64,000 bases of DNA. It comes from Anoxynatronum sibiricum (GTDB taxonomy: Bacteria; Bacillota; Clostridia; Peptostreptococcales; Tindalliaceae). The notes beneath the pieces are model-generated. The model searched no databases and had not been told where the DNA came from. It saw nothing but the letters and a program-made list of their open reading frames with translations. Location of the stretch: positions 372,001 to 436,000 of the forward strand of contig NZ_JBCITM010000001.1 of the NCBI RefSeq assembly GCF_039414295.1, given 5' to 3'. Positions 26,035-35,662 of this stretch are shown here, in pieces (within the stretch, counting starts at the first letter, position 1; every line of letters starts with the position of its first letter). The translations under genes and the position numbers were made by a program.

Positions 26035-26170
26035 GGCTTCAATGACACCATACAGCATAGCGAGACTTCCTTAGTAAAGATATGATCTTTCATGCGAACT
26101 TGTCTGCAGTCTGAGAATTATAATGGATGCATCGTCAATAATGGGTATGTATAACCAGGGAGGTATGACA

Positions 26171-27124
26171 ATGCAACCATTAACGTTTAACCATCTTTAC
26201 TTTGAAAAAATATGGGGAGGACGGGAATTGGTGTCTTTTCGGGATGACCTGCCAACGGGAAGTATCGGCGAAAGCTGGGATATTGCTTCTCATCCAAATG
26301 GCACCAGCACGGTATTGGACGGGCCATTTGAAGGGAAAAGTCTGTCGCAGCTGTATGGTGAAAAGCGAACGGATATCTTTGGTGCATCCATGACAGATGA
26401 CCGTTTCCCTCTGTTGCTTAAACTGATAAACACAACACAAGCACTTTCGGTGCAAGTGCACCCCAGGGATGACTATGCACTGGTCAATGAAAATGACCTG
26501 GGAAAGACAGAGGCCTGGTATGTAATGAAAGCATCACCGGAAGCATACCTGATCGTCGGAACAGGAGAGATCGATCAAAAGGGTTTCCGGCAGGCACTGG
26601 ACGAAAACCGGGTTGAAGAAATGCTGCACCGGGTACCGGTGAAAGAAGGAGACGTGTTCTATATTCAGGCTGGTTTGCTCCATGCCATTGGCCCAGGTTT
26701 GATTATATACGAAATTCAGCAGAATAGTGATACCACTTATCGGTTTTACGATTATGGTCGCCCCAGGGAGCTGCATGTGGAAAAAGCTATGGAAGTGATT
26801 GATTTTCAGTTGGAGGGAAATCGGGTGGAAGGTGTCAGCCGAAACGTTCCCGGAGGAATAAAAACCCAACTTATCCAATGCCCGTATTTTTTGCTGGAAA
26901 AATACCAGGTTGTAACTCAGATAAAGGAAAAAAGTGACCCCAACAGGTTTTTTCTGTTCACAGTGGTGAGGGGAACGGGTACCCTAAGTTGGGAAAAAGG
27001 CAGGAAAACCTTGAAAAAAGGAGACAGCTTACTGATTCCGGCCGCTCTGGGATCCTATTCGCTGGAAGGTGGATTTGAGCTGCTGAAAAGCTATGTGCCT
27101 GATCCCATGGCAGCAGAGTCATAA
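26171..27124 (+). CDS. manA: Mannose-6-phosphate isomerase, class I
   Basis: Interconverts fructose-6-phosphate and mannose-6-phosphate using zinc. The 317-residue length fits the Bacillus-type ManA. Zinc-ligand regions are visible: LSVQVHPRDD (Gln and His), GKTEAWYV (Glu) and LLHAIGPGL (His). The conserved YEIQQNSDTTYRFYDYGR segment and the C-terminal cupin half follow. GGGAGGT lies seven bases before ATG 26171; two earlier in-frame ATGs are less well placed. It opens a plus-strand pair with the GT4 gene 65 bases downstream and supplies the mannose branch of the adjoining cluster. Confidence 0.93.
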   Translation: MQPLTFNHLYFEKIWGGRELVSFRDDLPTGSIGESWDIASHPNGTSTVLDGPFEGKSLSQLYGEKRTDIFGASMTDDRFPLLLKLINTTQALSVQVHPRDDYALVNENDLGKTEAWYVMKASPEAYLIVGTGEIDQKGFRQALDENRVEEMLHRVPVKEGDVFYIQAGLLHAIGPGLIIYEIQQNSDTTYRFYDYGRPRELHVEKAMEVIDFQLEGNRVEGVSRNVPGGIKTQLIQCPYFLLEKYQVVTQIKEKSDPNRFFLFTVVRGTGTLSWEKGRKTLKKGDSLLIPAALGSYSLEGGFELLKSYVPDPMAAES

Positions 27125-27189
27125 AGTGACAAGGTAACAAGCGTATGCGTTAACCATATGGAAAAATTAAAAAAGAAAGAGGTTATTAG

Positions 27190-28197
27190 ATGAAAGTAGC
27201 TATTTTGTCACCCATCGCCTGGCGAACACCGCCAAGACATTATGGACCCTGGGAACGGGTCGTTTCACTGCTGACAGAAGGTTTGGTCAGAAAAAAGATC
27301 GATGTCACACTATTTGCAACGGGAGATTCCGTGACATCGGCTGAACTGCGCAGTGTTTGTCCGAAACCCTATGAAGAGGATAAAAACCTGGACCCCAAGG
27401 TTTGGGAGTGTCTGCATATCTCGGAAATTATGGAGCAGGCCCATGATTTTGATCTCATCCACAACCACTTTGATTTCTTGCCCCTGTCATATAGTGGGCT
27501 GATTAAGACCCCCATGGTGACTACGATTCATGGGTTTTCATCACCTAAAATATTACCGGTGTTCCAGAAATACAACCAGCGAACAGACTATGTTTCCATT
27601 AGCGATGCAGACCGCAACCCTGCACTTGATTATATCCGAACGGTCTATCACGGAATTGATCTGGAACATTTCACACTGAAAGAAAATCCTGGCGAATACC
27701 TGCTTTATTTTGGGAGAATTCATCCAGATAAAGGGACTTGGGAAGCCATTCAGGTAGCCCAAAAAACAGGGATGAAACTAGTGATTGCCGGCATTATCCA
27801 GGATCATGAATATTATTCAAAATACGTTGAACCCTATTTAAATCAACAAATAACCTATATCGGGTCTGTCGGACCGGAAAAACGGGACAATGTGCTGGGC
27901 CATGCATATGCGCTGTTGCATCCCATACACTTCAACGAACCATTTGGCCTAAGTGTAGTGGAAGCCATGGCCTGCGGAACCCCTGTCATTGCCTTTGGAA
28001 AGGGGTCTATGAACGAAATTATTGAACAGGGGATCAATGGCTTTATCGCCAGCGATGTGACTGAAATGATTCAGCAATTGAAAAATATCTCATCAATACA
28101 ACGAAACCAATGCCGTGCTTCGGTGACGAAACGGTTTTCACAGGAAATCATGGTGCAGGGCTATTTACAAGTCTATGAAGAAATGTTGAACCGATGA
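27190..28197 (+). CDS. Glycosyltransferase family 4 protein
   Basis: A 335-residue GT-B fold enzyme. The N-terminal domain starts MKVAILSPIAWRTPPRHYGPWE, a glycine-poor variant of the usual loop, with HNHFDF near residue 95. The nucleotide-sugar domain has LLYFGRIHPDKG near 178 and the retaining EPFGLSVVEAMACGTPVIA motif (Ex7E) near 255-275. No membrane helix is seen. Donor and acceptor are unknown; the position between manA and manC makes GDP-mannose or another mannose-derived donor plausible. ATTAGATG with AAGAAAGAGG upstream marks the start. It converges with manC, 25 bases apart. Confidence 0.87.
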   Translation: MKVAILSPIAWRTPPRHYGPWERVVSLLTEGLVRKKIDVTLFATGDSVTSAELRSVCPKPYEEDKNLDPKVWECLHISEIMEQAHDFDLIHNHFDFLPLSYSGLIKTPMVTTIHGFSSPKILPVFQKYNQRTDYVSISDADRNPALDYIRTVYHGIDLEHFTLKENPGEYLLYFGRIHPDKGTWEAIQVAQKTGMKLVIAGIIQDHEYYSKYVEPYLNQQITYIGSVGPEKRDNVLGHAYALLHPIHFNEPFGLSVVEAMACGTPVIAFGKGSMNEIIEQGINGFIASDVTEMIQQLKNISSIQRNQCRASVTKRFSQEIMVQGYLQVYEEMLNR

Positions 28198-28222
28198 CTG
28201 GGTGCAAAGGGAGTGCCGTGGA

Positions 28223-29299
28223 TCACAAGTACGTTTCCTGGTATTTTTCTTTTGCCAGGCTTACCAGATCCTTCACCTCTTGGGTCCGGTTTTTATCACA
28301 TACCAATATCACATCTCCGGCCTGAACGATGACCAGGTCGTGGACGCCCAATGCGGCAATCAATCCTGCCTGCCCCTGAATGAGGCAATTTGTGTTATCG
28401 ATACCCACGTAATCACCATGGATCACCAAACCCATTTCATCAGCTTTGGAATGTTCCGCCAAAGACTCCCAACTACCTAAGTCATCCCAGCCAAAATCTC
28501 CCTGAACCATGAGGATGCGGTCACTTTTTTCCAGAATACCGTAGTCAATGGAAATGCGTGGAAGATTGGGGAACACAGACTCCATGATAGTGGCTTCCTG
28601 GGAGGTGTCAATGTGTGATTCAATTTGTAACAGACCTTGGTAAAGTTCTGGGAGATGTAATTCCATTTTATCGAGAATTAGGTCTGCTTTCCAGATAAAA
28701 ATCCCGCTATTCCAATAATAATGCCCGGATTGCACATATTCCCGGGCTTTTTCTGTGTCTGGTTTTTCAACAAATCTGCGCACCGGATACACGAGAGGGG
28801 TTGTCTGATCAATAGACGTCTCTTCCCGTTCCATATACCCATAACCCGTTTCCGGCCGGCTGGGTATGATCCCAATGGTGACGAGATAATCGGAATCCGT
28901 CGCCTGTTCAAACCCTTTCTTGAGGCAAAGTTGAAAATCTGTCTGTCCCTGAATCAAATGATCTGCAGGAAAAATCAGCATGACCGAACCAGGATCCCTT
29001 TTTCGGATATGAACTGCAGCCAGACCAATGCAAGGAGCCGTATTTCTACCCACCGGTTCTACCAGAAAGTTTTCAGCCGGAAGTGATGGCAGCTGTTCTT
29101 TAGCTAATGCCAGATGTTCCTGTCCGAGAACCACCAAAATCTGTTCAGGGGGCATAAAATCCTGGATCCTGTCGAAAGATTGCTGGATCAGGGAACGAGC
29201 CCCAACCAGAGTTAAAAATTGTTTTGGTCGTTGAACACGGCTCTCGGGCCAAAATCGTTCACCATGACCACCGGCCATAATCACTGCATAGCGTTTCAT
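28223..29299 (-). CDS. manC: Mannose-1-phosphate guanylyltransferase
   Basis: Makes GDP-mannose from mannose-1-phosphate and GTP. The 358-residue product shows MAGGHGERFWPESR near the start (signature loop), RPKQFL, EPVGRNTAP, FPADHLI, the RFVEKPD segment, YYWNSGIFIWKAD and FGWDDLGSWES. It lacks the C-terminal isomerase domain of bifunctional ManC proteins, which matches the presence of a separate manA. AGAGGA precedes the ATG at 29299. The start is 16 bases downstream of the GT4-toroid gene, so the two form a minus-strand operon. No phosphomannomutase gene is in the window; a general one elsewhere would be needed. Confidence 0.95.
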   Translation of the reverse strand: MKRYAVIMAGGHGERFWPESRVQRPKQFLTLVGARSLIQQSFDRIQDFMPPEQILVVLGQEHLALAKEQLPSLPAENFLVEPVGRNTAPCIGLAAVHIRKRDPGSVMLIFPADHLIQGQTDFQLCLKKGFEQATDSDYLVTIGIIPSRPETGYGYMEREETSIDQTTPLVYPVRRFVEKPDTEKAREYVQSGHYYWNSGIFIWKADLILDKMELHLPELYQGLLQIESHIDTSQEATIMESVFPNLPRISIDYGILEKSDRILMVQGDFGWDDLGSWESLAEHSKADEMGLVIHGDYVGIDNTNCLIQGQAGLIAALGVHDLVIVQAGDVILVCDKNRTQEVKDLVSLAKEKYQETYL

Positions 29300-29315
29300 C
29301 CTTCAGCTTCCTCTC

Positions 29316-31601
29316 TTAATCCAATTTCTTCAAAACTTCCATTCGTCCGGTACCATTAAAGCGCCCCACCAGTTCCCAACGATAAAGAGAAACCAGGGCG
29401 ATGATAAAGGAGAGGGTCGATTCGGCCCCCAGATTGGAGCTGGGTCCATCGGGTCCCAAGCCATCTGCGCAGGCCCCCGTCAGTGAGTTGTAGAGAGAAA
29501 CTCCCTGACGGTTTCGTCCTAAATACCACTGGAAGGCTGCATAGGCCATTTCCAGGTATTTTTCATCTCCGGTCAAAGTCATGGCCAGTATGCAGGTTTC
29601 AGTCAATGCACCTGCATCCACCGGTTGCTGGCAGTAAAGGGACTTTTTGCCTCCTTTGAAATACCATCCGTCATTGCCGATAAGGTCAAAACAACCATCC
29701 TGGTACTGGACATCAATGAGAAAATCAAGTGATTCAAGTCCTGCCTGTAGATAAGCTGGATTTCTCAGGTGCTGGTACCCCAGTAACAGTGCTTGCGCCA
29801 GGCGGGCATTATCGTAGCTGAGAAAATTTTCAAACCAGTTCCATGTGCCATCAGCTGTTTGATGATAGCGTTCAAGGAGAGAGTCAGCAATATGCTTCAG
29901 GCCCTTGCGTGCCGGCTCATAATCATCATGAAGAATCAGATAAGCGGAAAGTCCATTGGCGGCATAGGCCTGGGCGCGGGTATAAGTCAGTTGCTCCACC
30001 ATGGGAATACTTTCTTCAACAATGCTCCTGGCTAAAAATCCGGGAGAACGGTTCTGTACAACCCGGGTGGCAGCCCCAAGCCCCCAAAGGCAACGTCCGA
30101 AAGTATCCTGGCTGATTTCCTGCGATGGAAAGTCCTTCTGGTAGTTCATGTAATTGAAAAACCAGCCGTCTTCTCTCCGGGCATGAATCACAAAAGCCAT
30201 ATATTTATCCACCATTTGCAATGCTGAGGCATCTTGAAACAGGTTAAAATACTGGGTAAAGGCAACCATGGCCCTGCCTGCATCATCTGAGGAATAGAAA
30301 TGGGTGAAATCATGGATACCGTAAAGGGTGTGCTGGATCATCCCGGCATCGTCTGTCAGGTTTTTCAGGTAATCCATGTTAATATCCGGCAGGGTGAACA
30401 CACGCCCCTGTTTGACATGTCCGCTGATAGATTTTTCAACCACCTCTTCCAAGAGGCGTACATACTGGTGAGATACCTTGTCCCATCCCGCCTGCTGCCC
30501 GGCGATAAAGGCCTGGCCGGCCAATGCCAACCGTTCGTCGGGATGTTCAATCAACTCACAGATGGCTTCTGCCATGCCAGCAGGATCTTTGAAATTCACC
30601 AGACGGCCTTTTCCGTCGGCCAAGGCATCCCGTGCGTGGAGATAAGGAGTAGCAATGACTGCTTTCCCTTTTCCAATGGCTTGACTTAGTACACCGCTGG
30701 TAATCTGTGTCTCTGAATGATAGGGAAGAATCACCAGATCTGCTGCTCCCAGATATAAGTTCATGGTGTCATCGTCAACAAATTCGTTGACAAACTGGAC
30801 GTTTTGAGTCAGTCCAAGTTCTGTCACCATTTTTTCAAGATTTTCCCGATATTCTTCTCCATCATGTTTTTTCACCACCGGATGAGTAATGCCCAAAACA
30901 ATGTAGAGAACTTCAGGATGTGCTGCTGCGACGGATGGCAAGGCTTCCAGCACTACTTCAATGCCCTTGTTGCGACTGATAAAACCAAAAGTGAGTACCA
31001 CAAACCGGTTTCGCAGATTCAACTTGTGCTGAAAAAAGAGAGGATCAATATAGAACATGTCTGTCACACCATGGGGGATCAGGCGTACTTTCCCGACGGG
31101 TACGTCGTATACATCTGTCAAGATGTTGATGGCCAGCTGATTCATCACAACCACTGCCTTGGAAAACGCAATGACTTCCACCAGTGATTTATACTGGTCT
31201 GGTGTTGGTTTTTCCAGAATGGTATGCAAAGTGGTTACCACCGGCTTTTTAAGGCGGCTCAAAAATTCGACAATATAACTGCCTTCGTCCCCGCCATACA
31301 AACCGTATTCGTGTTGCAGCGCAACCACGTCTACCGACGACTCGTTGATGCTGGTGGCGGCCTCCAGATAGTCTTCCAATCGATCCTGTTCAATCTGAAA
31401 AACAACTTTTGGAGAATACTCGTAGGTTTCGTTATCGTTGACTGCAATAAAACTGGTTGCCTCCCGTCCCAACAGATGACTGACTCCCCGGCTGACATCA
31501 GCTGAAAAAGTGGCTATTCCACATTTGCGTGGCAGAGCACTGCTGACAATAGCTACATGAGGCCTTTTCTTCATTTTTCTGCTTTCAATATTGGTAAACA
31601 A
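29316..31601 (-). CDS. Two-domain protein: GT4 glycosyltransferase fused to an alpha/alpha-toroid domain
   Basis: The 761-residue product begins with a GT4 GT-B domain of about 400 residues: PRKCGIATFSADV, HEYGLYGGDEG, TFGFISRNKGIEV, VILPYHSETQITSGVLSQAIGKG. The rest, about 430-745, is helical with repeating WFFNYMNY, DGTWNWFENFLSYDNARLAQALL and GDEKYLEMAYAAFQWYLGRNR segments, as in six-hairpin glycosidase-like toroids. The catalytic nature of this half is uncertain; it may bind or trim glycan. The start is TTG 31601 with AAAGGGTGA upstream; a later ATG (31574) has a weaker site. It is the first gene of the operon with manC and diverges from the GH130 fusion gene. Confidence 0.82.
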   Translation of the reverse strand: MFTNIESRKMKKRPHVAIVSSALPRKCGIATFSADVSRGVSHLLGREATSFIAVNDNETYEYSPKVVFQIEQDRLEDYLEAATSINESSVDVVALQHEYGLYGGDEGSYIVEFLSRLKKPVVTTLHTILEKPTPDQYKSLVEVIAFSKAVVVMNQLAINILTDVYDVPVGKVRLIPHGVTDMFYIDPLFFQHKLNLRNRFVVLTFGFISRNKGIEVVLEALPSVAAAHPEVLYIVLGITHPVVKKHDGEEYRENLEKMVTELGLTQNVQFVNEFVDDDTMNLYLGAADLVILPYHSETQITSGVLSQAIGKGKAVIATPYLHARDALADGKGRLVNFKDPAGMAEAICELIEHPDERLALAGQAFIAGQQAGWDKVSHQYVRLLEEVVEKSISGHVKQGRVFTLPDINMDYLKNLTDDAGMIQHTLYGIHDFTHFYSSDDAGRAMVAFTQYFNLFQDASALQMVDKYMAFVIHARREDGWFFNYMNYQKDFPSQEISQDTFGRCLWGLGAATRVVQNRSPGFLARSIVEESIPMVEQLTYTRAQAYAANGLSAYLILHDDYEPARKGLKHIADSLLERYHQTADGTWNWFENFLSYDNARLAQALLLGYQHLRNPAYLQAGLESLDFLIDVQYQDGCFDLIGNDGWYFKGGKKSLYCQQPVDAGALTETCILAMTLTGDEKYLEMAYAAFQWYLGRNRQGVSLYNSLTGACADGLGPDGPSSNLGAESTLSFIIALVSLYRWELVGRFNGTGRMEVLKKLD

Positions 31602-31645
31602 ATCATTTCACCCTTTCAATAATACGAAATATTCGGAAAAATGTT

Positions 31646-31696
31646 CGGGTATTAAACTGCCGTTCGTTTGTACATGTCTATAGCATTGAATACCCG
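31646..31696. repeat. Inverted repeat in the divergent promoter region of the mannose locus
   Basis: CGGGTATT (31646-31653) and AATACCCG (31689-31696) are perfect 8-base inverted arms, 35 bases apart, in the 255-base gap between two divergent mannose-locus genes. It could be a two-site operator for a regulator or chance; no other gene or RNA is seen in this gap. Confidence 0.35.
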
Positions 31697-31856
31697 TACC
31701 GGCCTTAGGCTAATCCTTGATTGTTGTGTCTCTGAGAGATACTTTCGATTACACCTGTGGAAAAAGGGTACGTAATGGTTGAAATGTACAAAGTTGGCGA
31801 TCTTGATGATGACGTTACTGGGATACAGGATAATGCATAAATGGAGGTGTTTTAAG

Positions 31857-34800
31857 GTGGATCAAACAGAAACAAAATATCAGAAATGCATCGCATCGGT
31901 CTTTCAAAAAATAATAATGAAAGACAGGGTCGATCTGGTGGTGGGAATCCCTTTGGTATCAGCCTGGGAGGATGCGCAAGAGATGATATCCATTTTGGAT
32001 TCTGGCATGAGTGCTTTTTATCCGGAGCTCAAGGTGCTGTATATTTCTCTGGGCTGCCCGCACCAATCATCTGTGGGAACGCTGGAAGTTTATGAGTCAG
32101 GCCGGAAAGAACCGGTGTTGATCAGTGAAATTGAAAGCTCTCTGTCTGGACGGGGGTGGGCTGTCAGAGGGCTAATGGATATTGCCCACAGAATGTCTGC
32201 AGATCTGTTGATTGCTGAACAGAATCTTCTTCCCAAGACGGGTGATGATTTACCAAAAGGACTGGCTCCTGACTGGGTAAAACTGATGTATCAGCCCATT
32301 CGTGACGGTGTCGCACAATTTGTATTACCCCGGTTTACGCTGTCTCACCTGGCCAATCCTGTTGGATACCACTTTGCTTTTCCGATAGTGGCAACTCTTT
32401 TTAATGTGGAACTGAAAGCCTGCATGGATGCAGGTATGGCCATTTCACGGCAGCTTCTTTCCCAGTTGGTGAGTGATCTTGCATTTACTAAAGATGAAGT
32501 GAATGAGTATGGACTAAACTATTGGCTGATTGCCCGGGTTTCAGAAATGAAGGCCAAAACAGCGGAAGTGTATTTGGGTGTTAAACCCAAAACGTCTCTA
32601 CCGGTGAATATGAACCATCTTTTTAGTCAGGCAGCGCATGTGATCTTTCAGTTTGTGAAAAAAAGCCAGGAAAACTGGATGACTTCACCCCAGGCAGTTC
32701 ATTCGTCGCTGATCATCGGGTTTCGGAAAGATCAGTTTTTAGAGGATACCGAGAACGATGTTCGGCCCCGAATTGCCCAATTTAGAAGAGGATATAACCG
32801 CTATTATGAAGCCGTCTGGTCCCGTGTTTTTTCTGAGGATGTTTCCAGTCAATTAGTTAGTATTGTTCAAAAAGCAGAAATTGGACAAGAGACATTTGCT
32901 TTTCCGGCTGCTCTCTGGACACAGATCGTCTATGAAACCATCATCGCCTATCATTTCATTCCCATGGTGGACAACGAGGATCTCATTAATGGGTTGGCAG
33001 CGCTGTTTGAAGGCCGACTGGCTGGCTATTTCCTTGAAATTGAAAAGGATACCGGCAACTATAAGGACCAAGAACCAACACACTTTACTGCTGATTCATT
33101 TCAGGCCCAGGCCAATCTGGAAGCACAAGTGGACGAGTTTATCAGCCGGAAGAATGCATTTCGACAAAACTGGCTTCACCACAAGGCGGAGCTGGAACCA
33201 TTTCTCCCTGAAATTTCATACTGGGAGTATATTCCGGGTGTTCCCATTCTACTGCCTCATGTGGCAAAATCACCTGCCGGAAACACAACACATGTGTATG
33301 ACACCTACGAAAAATTGCTACAGGAATATTCTGAAGAATTCAAGCAGTTCATCCGGGAGAACCTGGACCTCACCCCGGATGCAGGACACGAAAAAATCAG
33401 TCGGGGAATCAAGGAACAGGTCGGTCAGTTGGAGGAAGATCTGGACGAAATTCTGTTGCCTGGAAACCTTCATAATATGAGGGGGGTACAACGGATTACG
33501 GATAAGATATTCCGCCTCTATCCTTCTCCACAGAGCATGTCGTTGAAAGAAGAAGCAGCCATCCGTCTGCTGCGGGTGAATCCGCCCCGTAATCTGATTA
33601 CCCGATGGGGATATCAGGATATGGAAGAGCTCCTGCAACATCGCAATGCACTGGACATACTTGCGCTGGCTCCCTGGGCAGAAATCGACAAGTACAGCAC
33701 GTGGAATACAGAATGGCTGCGGGAGAATTTGAAGCCGGAAGATTTTGAAATGTCACCAGTGGTGCCCTTGGTGGTGGATTACACAGATTTTCCTGGATTA
33801 ACCAGCATGGCAGAAGCATCCAGCCTGTACCATTTGACCAGTAGGGTGGTGATCAGCAACCTGCGGGAAGGAAGCGGCGGCGAATATCCCAAAATTCGGT
33901 TCCTGACAACAACATTAAAGCGAATCATTGAAGCAGAGCAGTACGGAAAAGCATGGGAAACCTTTGCGCAGAGCTGCGTTACCGATGAGTTTGCCAAGTG
34001 CGTGATCAACTCCATTGGTGGTCATTGGGGTATGGGTATGTTCTCAGCTCATGCTATCTTTGAAAACACACAACAGATGATTCTGCGAAATAAACTTCTG
34101 GAAATCGCTGGCTACGACTGGGGATTATCTGGACTTGCTGTGGAAAGAGCCAAAGAGCAGCTGACCCGTATGGCTAATGCCTATCATCTGGGACTGACTC
34201 TACCAGACGGCGTTTTTGTCACCTGCTGCGCCTGGAGCTGGGCCAGCTATAGTTCCAAAGGTGGAAAAGGAATTCCCACTCCACTTTCATTAATGGTGGA
34301 ACGTCGCAGGTTCAGCAGTGAACTGTTCAGTCGGTTGTATGAAAAAGTGGCGGGAGAAAGAGCAGATATTATGCCAATGATCATTGATTTGATGGGTCAG
34401 GGCAAAGAAAGGGAAGACTTGGCTGTTCGTTGTCTGGGAGCCGTTCCCGTGAAATCAGAATTGATTATTGACCATAAAGATGGTCTGGAAACCAGCCCTC
34501 ATGCCGGTAAAATGGTGCGATCTCCTTACAACCCGATTCTGGCACCCCTGGCAGAAAATGACTGGGAAAACAAATACGTACTCAACTGTGGAGCCATCCG
34601 GCTTCAGGGCTCCGTGCACATCTTTTACCGGGCTGTTGGGGATGATGGCATTTCACGAATTGGTCTGGCTGTCAGCCGTGATGGCCTGAAGGTAGATGAA
34701 CGTTTTTCGGAACCCATTTTCAGTCCGGCCAATGACAGTGAAAAAATGGGCTGTGAAGATCCCCGCCTTATTGCCATGGAAGGACGCATCTATATGCTGT

Positions 34801-35459
34801 ACACCGCCTATGATGGCGTCCTCCCCCAGATCGCCCTGGCTTCCATTTCAGAAGAAGATATGGCAGCCCGCAATTGGGATGGATGGCATCGGGAGGGGCT
34901 TCTTTTTCCCGGATTCCACAACAAAGACGCGGTTTTGTTTCCAGAACGGTTTGACGGAAAGCTGGTCCTGTATCATCGGATTGCCCCCAGTATATGGATC
35001 ACCTATTCTGACACCTTCACAACTCCCTGGCCCCGGGATGGCCACAAAATTATTCTGGGAACCCGGTCGGGAATGACCTGGGATGCTGTTAAAATTGGTG
35101 CAGGGGCCCAGCCCATCAAAACAAAATATGGGTGGCTCCACATTTACCACGGAGTGGATTATGTCTTCTGCTACCGCCTTGGTGTGTTTCTCACTTCTTT
35201 GGAAGATCCTGCAAAACTCATATATCGCTCACCTAATCCCGTATTGGAGCCGGAAACATCCTATGAACTAGGCGTCTCGGGAAAAAGCTGGGTACCAAAT
35301 GTGGTGTTCACCTGCGGAGCTGTTCCAACAGAAGATAAAGACATGCTGGATGCAGAAGATGAGCTTTTGGTGTATTATGGAGGAGCTGACACAGTGATCG
35401 GTGTTGCATCTGCTAAAGTGAAAGATCTGATTCCCGAAAAATACAGGCAATTGCCGTAG
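31857..35459 (+). CDS. Fusion of a GpgS-like glycosyltransferase-type domain and a GH130 mannoside phosphorylase domain
   Basis: A 1200-residue cytoplasmic protein. Residues 20-470 resemble glucosylglycerate/mannosylglycerate synthase-type GT-A proteins (VDLVVGIPL, GRGWAVRGLMDIA, NYWLIARVSEMKAKTAEVYLGVK). The usual metal-binding DxD site appears to be EQN at 121-123, so activity is doubtful. Residues 470-880 are helical and unassigned. From about 885 there is a complete GH130 domain: RSPYNPILAP, the E967-D968-P969-R970 motif with the proposed catalytic aspartate, HNKDAVLFPE, GAGAQPIKTKYGWLHIYHG and VYYGGADT. Characterised GH130 enzymes phosphorolyse beta-mannosides to mannose-1-phosphate. GTG 31857 follows GGAGGTG by seven bases. 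Confidence 0.85.
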   Translation: MDQTETKYQKCIASVFQKIIMKDRVDLVVGIPLVSAWEDAQEMISILDSGMSAFYPELKVLYISLGCPHQSSVGTLEVYESGRKEPVLISEIESSLSGRGWAVRGLMDIAHRMSADLLIAEQNLLPKTGDDLPKGLAPDWVKLMYQPIRDGVAQFVLPRFTLSHLANPVGYHFAFPIVATLFNVELKACMDAGMAISRQLLSQLVSDLAFTKDEVNEYGLNYWLIARVSEMKAKTAEVYLGVKPKTSLPVNMNHLFSQAAHVIFQFVKKSQENWMTSPQAVHSSLIIGFRKDQFLEDTENDVRPRIAQFRRGYNRYYEAVWSRVFSEDVSSQLVSIVQKAEIGQETFAFPAALWTQIVYETIIAYHFIPMVDNEDLINGLAALFEGRLAGYFLEIEKDTGNYKDQEPTHFTADSFQAQANLEAQVDEFISRKNAFRQNWLHHKAELEPFLPEISYWEYIPGVPILLPHVAKSPAGNTTHVYDTYEKLLQEYSEEFKQFIRENLDLTPDAGHEKISRGIKEQVGQLEEDLDEILLPGNLHNMRGVQRITDKIFRLYPSPQSMSLKEEAAIRLLRVNPPRNLITRWGYQDMEELLQHRNALDILALAPWAEIDKYSTWNTEWLRENLKPEDFEMSPVVPLVVDYTDFPGLTSMAEASSLYHLTSRVVISNLREGSGGEYPKIRFLTTTLKRIIEAEQYGKAWETFAQSCVTDEFAKCVINSIGGHWGMGMFSAHAIFENTQQMILRNKLLEIAGYDWGLSGLAVERAKEQLTRMANAYHLGLTLPDGVFVTCCAWSWASYSSKGGKGIPTPLSLMVERRRFSSELFSRLYEKVAGERADIMPMIIDLMGQGKEREDLAVRCLGAVPVKSELIIDHKDGLETSPHAGKMVRSPYNPILAPLAENDWENKYVLNCGAIRLQGSVHIFYRAVGDDGISRIGLAVSRDGLKVDERFSEPIFSPANDSEKMGCEDPRLIAMEGRIYMLYTAYDGVLPQIALASISEEDMAARNWDGWHREGLLFPGFHNKDAVLFPERFDGKLVLYHRIAPSIWITYSDTFTTPWPRDGHKIILGTRSGMTWDAVKIGAGAQPIKTKYGWLHIYHGVDYVFCYRLGVFLTSLEDPAKLIYRSPNPVLEPETSYELGVSGKSWVPNVVFTCGAVPTEDKDMLDAEDELLVYYGGADTVIGVASAKVKDLIPEKYRQLP

Positions 35460-35662
35460 GTCACAGCACTTAAATGATTAATGGAATAGAAGCAGTGTGA
35501 AAAAGCATTTTCGAAAGAAAACGACGTACTTCTGATGCAAATCAATAGTCTGGAATAGGTATAGCGCCACACTTTGAGGCATGTGCGTGTTGCGAAGAAA
35601 TCATGAGATGAAACCAGCGGGCAATGAATAATTGAACAGGGTATCGAGATTTGTTTTCATGA

